Of a DNA stretch of 16,227 nucleotides, positions 9,436-16,227 are shown piece after piece; the first letter of the stretch is position 1, and the number at the start of each line of letters is the position of its first letter. The stretch is taken from contig MU386092.1 in NCBI GenBank assembly GCA_022497145.1, positions 1 to 16,227 on the forward strand, given 5' to 3'. The notes beneath the pieces are model-generated. The model ran no database searches. It worked only from the letters and a program-made list of their open reading frames with translations, and had not been told where the DNA came from. This DNA comes from Rostrohypoxylon terebratum. Lineage: Eukaryota > Ascomycota > Sordariomycetes > Xylariales > Hypoxylaceae. Made by a program: the position numbers and the translations under genes.

Positions 9436-10341
9436 CGGGATCTCGGGTCCGGACCGGTTGTGAATGCATACTAACCCATTTCTGAAGGCATCCCGAGAAA
9501 ATGTGAAAAGATTGAGTACGGTAGCTCTCAAAATGACCAGAGAAAGATGATGCGGGGATACGTTGTCGACCTTTCAGCAATACCATTGATAATCCATGGA
9601 TTAGGCGTGCGAGGCCGATGAAGTAGAGGCCGAAGAGGAGGGCCAAAAGTGACCTGTCAGAATTTCGAGATGCGAGGACAAGACCCCTTTCGCTCGATCC
9701 CAGCAGAATATACCCCAGACAGCCTAGGTGAACGAATCGCAGGTGAGATTACACCGAGAAAGTAGCAGGGTAAGTTGTCCTTCAACCCCATCATACCCCT
9801 GCCCACCTATACGCACAACAATTTTGAAGGCGACTGTGTTTCCGAAACCGCCAGTCTTTCATCTAATCCAATTCATTTCGCCCAAATCTTCGGACAGAAC
9901 ACATTCCACGTATGAATTCCCAGTAACACAGCGCCCAAGTGACCACACGATGTATTCAAGGAGTACTACTCTTAGTGTACTCCGACCTAGCAGGTTTGAT
10001 CCGAGTGTCTATGATATGTCCTCCTGGCCAACTGAATCCAAGTACGCCCGTCTTAGACGTCCATATCATTTCACCAAGAGTGGTAGGACCGAATTTGGCC
10101 ATGTAGAGAGTCACAGATACAACCTCTGGAGAATCCCAGATTTTCATATCCTAAACACCCAGATTTTGAGATTAATGAAACAGGAAGATAAGCTCATCTC
10201 GCATTCCCCAACCCGAAAACATACAACGCACACTCCAAATCCTAATAGAGGCCAAACCACTGCCTTGGTCATCATTCGTGAGGTCATGTAGACTAGCTGT
10301 GAGAATCAATTGCCCCACCCATTCACATCCTCGACTCGCCA
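9436..10341. other. Spacer downstream of gene D, with one unassigned open frame
   Basis: Contains a 187-codon open frame at 9728-10291 (plus), antisense to the likely gene D 3' UTR. Its translation is rich in Ser, Thr, Arg and Pro with no domain I recognise. A single frame of this length is not improbable by chance in 16 kb of six-frame sequence, so I do not call it a gene. Otherwise nothing recognisable. Confidence 0.4.
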
Positions 10342-11207
10342 TTAGTACTCAGAGGAATCCCAAGATGCCTCTCGTTTGACATGAACCCAGTCCTCGTTGG
10401 GATCAATTTGCTGAGTCGGAAGACCCAAATGAACTTGCGCATGAGGAAGCGCTCGATCGGAAATCACAGGCCTATATTCGTCAAATAGGTAGCTCGGGGA
10501 ATATGTAGCAAAGGTTGGGACGCTTGGCCACATCGGATCGTTGTGGTCTGGGCATGGCGATGCGCGGTAATCAGCGCGGTATTCGAGGCCATTGTGAGAA
10601 GCGATCATGTCACTAGCAGGGCTAGACATGAGAGGCGGCGAAGGCGAAAACATATCCACATCGCTGCATGGTGTAAGAAGTCGAGGCTGGATTGAACCAG
10701 GTACGTGTTGCATAGGTGATGGCATTGAACCAGGTCCTGGGGTAAGGCGTGGGGTGAGGCGGCTCTCGAAGCTGGGATACGGGGACTCTTGTTTGATTCT
10801 TGGGGGAGAGGTCTCAATTGAATCATGAAGCTTGGGAGAATCAGGAGTAGGTTCTGACTTGACACTCAGTTCTTTCCTCGCTCTTGGTTCCTTCTTCGAT
10901 TTGGTTACGCGATTTTTTGGCTGGCCTGTTCGATTTCGTCGAGTAGGCTCGAGGCCTAGCATAGCTGATCGGAAGCGCGAATATCTCATGCGAGCAGCAT
11001 GGCCATTAGAGATCTTCTTGCCTTCGCCTAAGATCGGGTCGTCGGCAACCTTGTTCCAATCGATCTGGACGAGGAGGTGTTAGCAATCTCTCGCGAATCA
11101 AGACAAGAATCGCAAAGATGGATGTGACTAACGTCCTTGAGGTTCTTCTGCTGCAAAATAGCGAAGAGGAATCGAGTCATGGGGTTGTCATTGTTGTTTG
11201 CGGCCAT
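10342..11207 (-). CDS. Myb-like DNA-binding domain protein D, 265 aa
   Basis: Spliced as 11207-11133 and 11064-10342 (75+723 nt). The 68-nt intron has a GTTAGT donor, a TGCTAAC branch site and a CCAG acceptor. Start ATG at 11207 has A at -3 and G at +4. Residues about 9-62 are the Myb-like domain: helix 1 MTRFLFAILQQKN, helix 2 IDWNKVADDP, and the signature NGHAARMRYSRFRSAMLG. This is a well-conserved subfamily signature in ascomycetes. A basic stretch (67-89) can serve as nuclear localisation signal or DNA contact. The rest is disordered and Pro/Ser-rich, as in activation-type tails, with psi-K-x-E SUMO-acceptor motifs VKSE (93-96), IKQE (115-118) and VKRE (254-257). Probably a nuclear transcription or chromatin factor; targets unknown. 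The intron sits at the same domain position and phase as intron 1 of gene A, which supports common descent. Confidence 0.92.
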
Positions 11208-12056
11208 GATAGCAGTGTTCTGCTGGAGAAATTGCTTGATAGACAGAGAGAAGTTGGCATTCGAATGAGGCGAGCGTCCTCAATAAGAAGTGCACAGGGG
11301 AGTGTGAGGCGATTGGGTACAGCACTTGAATACAAGAATAGTCTGAACAGGTGGAGTTGAAATGTAATGGGTGAGTCACGAAGTAAGTAGATGTGAAAGT
11401 CGGTGAGGGAAGACGAGTGGAATATATGCCAACGCTTCTAGATAAAGCTCCTAGCAAGCCTGAGAAGGAGTTTAGGGATCACATCAAGCCTGTCGATCGA
11501 ATATGGTGAGGTGAGGTATGACGAGGGGGGTGGGGCTATACGGTGGCAAGACGAAGCCGTTCGATACCGAGATAATGAAGCCAAAAGGGATATTGAAGAG
11601 ATTAAAGGGACTATTTTCGCCATAAAAGATCAAATTCTAAGTCGAAAGAGGGAGATAACTAGATCTAGTTCCATCCTGCTGGTTATCATATTATAGATCA
11701 AAAGGGTAAAGACGGTTCGCAACAAGGTTGCTTTTAAGTGCTTGCATGAAAAGGCACGGTTGTTCACATTGGGATTCCATCATCCACGGATAGATATGGA
11801 GAACAGTATGAAAGACACGGTTGCCTAGCAACTCCGGCTCCAACGAGGCGAACACCATCGACAACTTTTGTCTTAGCCAAGAAGGAGATCAAGGGGTAAA
11901 AGAACATGAAAAGAGCGAAAAGGGATGAGGGATGGTGGGGTTTGCGCGAAAGTGGGATACTGGCGTTGGTACGCGGCACCGTGGACACACCGCGTAAAGT
12001 GGTTTTCCATTACCCCTGCACTGTCAGCTATTAAGCACTATCGTTCTTCTCTTGCC

Positions 12057-12086
12057 GGGATTTGGGGGTCTGGGGGGTCTTGGGGG
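12057..12086 (+). other. Canonical G-quadruplex motif
   Basis: Four G-runs of 3, 5, 6 and 5 bases separated by loops ATTT, TCT and TCTT, meeting the G3+N1-7 rule on the plus strand. The last three runs also read as an imperfect tandem of GGGGGTCT. It lies about 850 bp upstream of gene D and 2.5 kb upstream of gene E, in DNA with few other G-runs. Confidence 0.65.
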
Positions 12087-13347
12087 TCCTTGGAACAGTC
12101 GTGGCATCTTGGCTTTGACCGACATGAGTGGATGTCGCATGGTCAAGGAAGGCTGATAGTCGAAGCACACAATACTATGTGCAGCACTTCCACGAAGCCA
12201 CATTTCGGATGTAATTAGCGACAGAACTGAAGTACTTGATCCGCATAGTGATGGCAGAAGGATTTTTTGTTGAATATGGCATGTATATTACCTTCACGCG
12301 CTGGTTACCGGAAGCCCAACAGAAATCTTGGTACATACAACGGTAGTAGCTTTTTTCTTCTTGCCTTCACTGAAGGAATCTGTCCGCCAATCAAATAAGG
12401 CAAAGAGAGAAGATGTAACACGAAGCTGGCTTCAGGAACCGATCCCCGAATGGCCAGTTGGTGCCACACACTGTCCAAAAAGTGCCGAAAGAAGTGTGTT
12501 AAGTGGATATGGCTCCAAAGATTCGGGGGGAACCGAGGTGTGGTAAAACGTGTGAGTCACTAACAGATAAATGAGGAGGCTGGGGATCTAAACCAAAGTG
12601 GACTCGTCAAGTTGCACGTCCAAGTCCAACTCCATGTACCTCTAACATAATCCCTCAGGTTTACCTCTGAGCGACTCATCTTATTTGCCAATTGACAACG
12701 GTTCCATAGCACTTTAGTGGAAATCAGTCGCATAGCTAACAAAGTGACATCCAGCCCAAGAACAGCGTGCACTGTTTCGAGATAGCTGGTGACTTTACAT
12801 GCGACTAGCAGCAGGTATGGATAAGGTCAACCGAGTTGGGAAAGAGTATGATACTAGATACCTGAGGTGAAGGTGTAGGCAAAGTACATTGCTGCCGCTT
12901 CCCGATGTTTCCAAATATGATAGACTCTGGGGTTGTTCGCTGGCAAACTGGGCTGCTAAGCTGCCGGGGTCTATCCCCCCTCTTCACTTTAGATTAGGTG
13001 CAAACGCTGCAAACGGAGATGGCGGTCGAGTGGGTGTATGTATATCTTGGTGTATTTTGTACTTGCTGCAAATAAGATGTTCAATGTTTGCTTTTCTATC
13101 TCCGATCGTGTGTTGTGTGACGGCATGATGCGAAGCTGATTTGGAGTAAAATAATGTCCTATGATCGAAGTGTTCAAGCTGGCTAGCTGGATGGATGAAA
13201 TACAGGAATACATGGTTAAGTCATGAATTATGAATATGTACGACGTAGGTGGATAGATGCGTGTGGATGAAAAAAGAAAATAAGGGGCTGGGCGCGCGTT
13301 GGACTCTAAATCGAGCATACAGGAATTAGCACGCTCGAGTCGCCATA

Positions 13348-13355
13348 TCACGTGA
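13348..13355. promoter_or_regulatory. TCACGTGA palindrome in the D-E spacer
   Basis: Perfect 8-bp palindrome within ATATCACGTGAC, a 12-mer that is also present in the LTR (1234-1245). bHLH-type site, about 1.2 kb upstream of gene E; further CACGTG cores occur nearer to it at 13716-13721 and 14221-14226. Confidence 0.35.
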
Positions 13356-13744
13356 CGTTTCAAATTCAGTAGCACCTTTCCATTTTGGGATTAAGTGTGT
13401 GCATGCATGGATCCCTATCAGTAAGTACTGAGTACTGCGTACTAATCTGCTCGAGATGTACAGTTGTACCTTGTACCTCCATTTTAGATGAAGAAAAAGC
13501 AATGCCTCTTTCCCCACAAGTGAATTGTGATAGAAATTCGGAAGGGACGGAGAGTTCCCGTCTTACCTTGCCGGAGCGGCTACGTACCTCAAAGGTAGGT
13601 ACATGTGTAAATGTATCTACACTATTCGGTACATCTGCGCGTGGCGTGATGTAGCGACTTCGACCTTGCGCATTTCTTCGGATACGTGACGGCGTGCTGC
13701 GTTAAGATGCGCGCTCACGTGCTTTAAATCAATTAGCGCCAGCT

Positions 13745-14021
13745 GCCCTGGTCCGCCCTGGTCTGCCCTTGATCCATCTAGGAAATCTTGAAAGTTACAT
13801 AGGTACCTGCCTAGTTACTTCGCAGGTTACTTCGCACTTGGCACTTGCCTCGATATCCGTACAACACCCGTGCCTCGGATCATTATATGGACCGTGCTCT
13901 CTGTTTTTAGCGCCGTCCGGTCAGGTTAAGTAAGAAATTTACATCAGTCCTACCCTTGATCTGCACCACAGTCCACTTGCAACTGCTGCAAGTTGCGACT
14001 GCTTGCACCATCTGCACCATC
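13745..14021. repeat. Short tandem duplications in the gene E upstream region
   Basis: Separate doublets: GCCCTGGTC at 13745-13753 and 13755-13763; GTTACTTCGCA at 13814-13824 and 13826-13836; TGCACCATC at 14004-14012 and 14013-14021. Each pair is exact and adjacent or one base apart, the pattern left by replication slippage. Confidence 0.6.
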
Positions 14022-14353
14022 TGCGCTGCCCAAAAAAAAAAGAGCCACCTAGGCAATTCTGCCAAGAAATACCGACCCATTAAACCCCACTAAAACCCAC
14101 TAAGTGCTTCGGACCGCGTAATTCAGCAGTTCTAGTAGCTCCAATTTATCCCAATTCAAGCTCCCTGTTATTCTTCTCAACCTCTCAAAAGCTCCCATCT
14201 CTATCAATTTTCGTGATTCGCACGTGCAGAGCGGCTCATTGTTATAGTCGTTCCCACATTCTACCTTCTACCTATCACCTGCATCTATCACTCCAGGGCT
14301 ATCAGCCTTCGGCCATCGGCCTAGCCACCCAGCCAGCCAGCCTACCTACAGAA

Positions 14354-14400
14354 TCTAAGACTCTAGGTAGAGTCTAAGTCAGCGCTGGTCTAAGACTCTA
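14354..14400. repeat. Direct repeat and palindrome in the gene E leader
   Basis: TCTAAGACTCTA occurs exactly at 14354-14365 and 14389-14400. The first copy also forms a near-contiguous palindrome, AGACTCTA-GG-TAGAGTCT (14358-14375, 8-bp arms). In RNA this could fold as a hairpin about 190 nt upstream of the gene E start codon. Confidence 0.55.
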
Positions 14401-14460
14401 AGTACCGTCCCGACTATCACCGACCATCACCTGGCACTGCCCGGTGGCAGCACCAGTAGT

Positions 14461-14490
14461 ACCCAGTACCCAGTCACCCAGTCACCCAGT
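14461..14490. repeat. ACCCAGT tandem array in the gene E leader
   Basis: Four units: two ACCCAGT and two CACCCAGT, beginning 102 bases upstream of the gene E ATG. A CCAG run (14329-14342) lies just upstream. Minisatellite-like slippage product, possibly length-variable between strains. Confidence 0.65.
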
Positions 14491-14562
14491 ACCATCAAAG
14501 TACATTTGCCCTTAAGGCTTAAGCTCTAGCCTCGACGGCTCGAGCTATTCAAAGGGTCCAAG

Positions 14563-15645
14563 ATGAACAAGAATTGGAACGATAGAGCCGACAAAGACCT
14601 CTTCTTTACCATCCTCTCAGTCAAGAACATCGGTATCATAAGTGGCGCAGAATGGACCACTATTGGTAACCACATGCGATCTCTTGGATATGGCTTCACC
14701 AACGAAGGATGCCGGTAAGTAAACCACTCAATCTCAATCTCATTGACCTCTTATTACCTATTATCCCATATCTCGAAATCCATATTCCATTGAATCAATT
14801 GGGATCATCGGATTGAATAAATACACTATATACATCCAACACATTTCTATTATTCATACTCCCTCTCAATTCCCATAATTCCCATAATTCCCGATTAGAC
14901 TTTCTCGTCCGAGCTGTCATCTTTCTTTTCATCCGAGCCCCTGTTGCGCATCTGACAACATCCTGGGACCTGGGTTGTTTATGTCAGATGCATATCCGAT
15001 CCCTCGGAGTTACCTCGCTAGCCAAAGTTCGCCATCCCCTACGATCGAAGCAAGGTCTTCAGTGAGCACCTGCGATATGCGCATCTGCAACAGTGAACCC
15101 TGTCTGGAATGCTTCGCTACTATATGCATGAGCTAACAGAGTTACCCTAGCCAACACTTCCAGGGTCTCCGCAGAGCTCAGCACAAGACCGAGTCAAATG
15201 GAGACGGTCAGCGTAAATCGGACCCTACTGAAAATCCTATCACGCGACGTCCCGGCCCTGGACGTGGCCGACCTAGGAAACAGCCCCCGGCACCTACCGC
15301 CGATTCGGAGCCAGTGACCCCTTCAAAGCCATCCGGTCAAATCCATGATACCGTGCTGGATGATGCCGCCGCAGCCATGGATGCGATGCCTACCTCGGAG
15401 GCGGACTCTCTCGGTCTAGCGCAAGACGACTCTAATCTCGATGAAGAACAACCTTCTAAACGACAGCGTCTTGAAACTGACGACCAGACTGATGAAGATG
15501 CGGCTGTTCTAGCTCTGGCAGCAGATGGGCTACCCAGTCCCACCGATTACAACCCACCGGAGTAAGTCTAGACTCTTTTCATCGCCCGAACTATTTTTCA
15601 TATTTTCGGCGCTAAAAAGTCAATAGGTTTTATGGCGAAGCATAG
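14563..15645 (+). CDS. Myb-like domain protein E with an AT-hook, 193 aa (188 aa if the last intron is retained)
   Basis: Exons 14563-14714, 15151-15561 and 15627-15645. Intron 1 is 436 nt (GTAAGT...GCTAACAG...TAG). Intron 2 (65 nt) has a perfect GTAAGT donor overlapping a TAA stop, a GCTAAAA branch-like site and a TAG acceptor. Splicing ends the protein in EFYGEA; retention ends it at the same Glu with the stop at 15563-15565. The start has context CCAAGATGA. Residues about 9-62 are the Myb-like domain: helix 1 KDLFFTILSVKN, helix 2 AEWTTIGNHM, recognition-like helix EGCRQHFQGLRRAQ. An AT-hook follows (RRPGPGRGRPRK, 83-94, core RGRP), which binds the minor groove of AT-rich DNA. Then come an acidic/Ala-rich tail and KRQR (154-157), a possible nuclear localisation signal. 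No SUMO-type motifs, unlike its paralogs. Likely a nuclear chromatin-binding protein. The main doubt is the last exon. Confidence 0.85.
14948..14991 (+). repeat. Perfect 10-bp inverted repeat inside gene E intron 1
   Basis: GCATCTGACA (14948-14957) pairs with TGTCAGATGC (14982-14991) across a 24-nt loop. It lies in the middle of an intron four to eight times longer than most others here (49-105 nt). The same intron has a 9-bp tandem (AATTCCCAT, 14868-14892). A structural RNA or splicing role is inference. Confidence 0.5.
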
Positions 15646-16137
15646 TGACCGCTGTTCCGATTTCTGCGGGAGTTTTCTGAAAAATTAGAGACTGGACGGC
15701 AACGATACGTCAAATTCTTTTTCCACGCCAAATGCCGGTTCGTTTGAGCTGCGTCGTCTTTTGCCCGAGGCTAATAGAGAACGAGAACCCGCGTTTATTT
15801 CTATCGGGAATGTGAGATGAGAGGGATGTCCCTAGGAGGCTTCTGTACAACACCGCGGCATCCGCGTTGATCGGTAGTCTGGAGTTTTGAGCGGGCTAGG
15901 TATTCATCGGTTTAAAATTCGCGGATAGTCAATCAATCAACTTGTGCCACAGAGGTCAACTTTTACATTGTAAAAAAGGGTGATACTTGCCCGCAATTAC
16001 AATTGGGTCTTGTGTTTACAATTTTCTAGGATATACAGTCAATCGTGCTTGTAATCAAGCACTGTAGATGTGTACGATTACTTGCCACATAATTATTAGA
16101 GCATACCTGCTGCAAACTTACAGGAATAGCAGTATAT
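15646..16137. other. Gene-free region downstream of gene E
   Basis: Presumed gene E 3' UTR followed by AT-rich spacer. It contains two small inverted repeats, TTTTAC-ATT-GTAAAA (15961-15975) and GTGCTTG-TAAT-CAAGCAC (16045-16062). No reading frame of interest. It ends at the LTR boundary. Confidence 0.5.
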
Positions 16138-16227
16138 TGTGACGAACCTATACTTAGGCTTAGTAAGTATAGCTTCATAAGGGGGTCTTGATTTTAAGGT
16201 AACAGTAATCGTAGAGGTCAAGTGTAA
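16138..16227 (-). mobile_element. 3' end of a second LTR, inverted, cut by the window edge
   Basis: Read on the minus strand, these 90 bases align without gaps to 1498-1587, the 3' end of the solo LTR, with two differences (88/90). The element ends ...GGTTCGTCACA at 16138, and the five bases outside it are TATAT (16133-16137), the candidate target duplication. The rest of the LTR lies beyond the window, so it cannot be told whether this is another solo LTR or the 3' LTR of a complete element. The orientation is opposite to the copy at 1188-1587. Confidence 0.85.

Larger units (their letters stand above)
11208..14562. other. 3.36-kb gene-free spacer between divergent genes D and E
   Basis: Shared upstream region of gene D (minus) and gene E (plus). 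It has a G-quadruplex motif (12057-12086), a TCACGTGA site (13348-13355), two more CACGTG sites (13716-13721, 14221-14226) and, from about 13700 on, many short tandem duplications leading into gene E. The open frames inside (for example 11511-11696, 12328-12546, 12989-13375, 13385-13654) have no domain and overlap on both strands. No tRNA, transposon end or splice-linked coding exon was found. Confidence 0.5.

Noticed and set aside
1..16227. CRISPR array, bacterial-type operon or ribosomal RNA
   Set aside because: No regularly spaced repeats, no rRNA-like sequence, and the genes have spliceosomal introns; the window is eukaryotic.

Overview
The window looks like nuclear DNA of a filamentous ascomycete (Pezizomycotina). 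A Leotiomycete-type genome is my inference, not something the sequence proves. Reasons: genes carry short GT-AG introns (49-105 bases, one of 436) with fungal branch sites such as CTAAC and CTGAC; one gene is a typical fungal NADP-type cinnamyl alcohol dehydrogenase; four genes belong to a small Myb-like DNA-binding family common in these fungi; and the intergenic spaces are long and moderately AT-rich, with LTR and MITE debris.

Layout: 1-1187 is gene-free. 1188-1587 is a solo LTR with an intact 5-bp target duplication. Four genes lie on the minus strand: Myb-like gene A (2299-3202, 3 exons, 249 aa), Myb-like gene B (4904-5397, 2 exons, 146 aa), an ADH6/ADH7-like alcohol dehydrogenase (7033-8340, 4 exons, 365 aa) and Myb-like gene D (10342-11207, 2 exons, 265 aa). 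A 370-bp hAT-type MITE with an 8-bp target duplication sits at 9058-9427, between the dehydrogenase promoter and the 3' end of gene D. A 3.36-kb gene-free divergent spacer with a G-quadruplex motif precedes Myb-like/AT-hook gene E on the plus strand (14563-15645, long first intron, 193 aa as spliced). The window ends inside a second copy of the same LTR in opposite orientation (16138-16227 and beyond).

The most striking content is the set of four small, diverged single-Myb-domain genes within about 13 kb. All have the same plan: an N-terminal domain of about 50 residues, then a disordered charged tail. Two share an intron at the same domain position, and three have introns at or next to the start of the third helix. 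Three tails carry repeated psi-K-x-E SUMO-acceptor motifs, and gene A also has an acidic-VLVI SUMO-interacting motif. The fourth (E) has an AT-hook instead. These look like chromatin or transcription proteins made by old local duplication. The alcohol dehydrogenase is the only enzyme in the block, and nothing in the sequence shows that it is functionally tied to the Myb-like genes. All splice models were built by eye from frame continuity, splice signals and family alignment.
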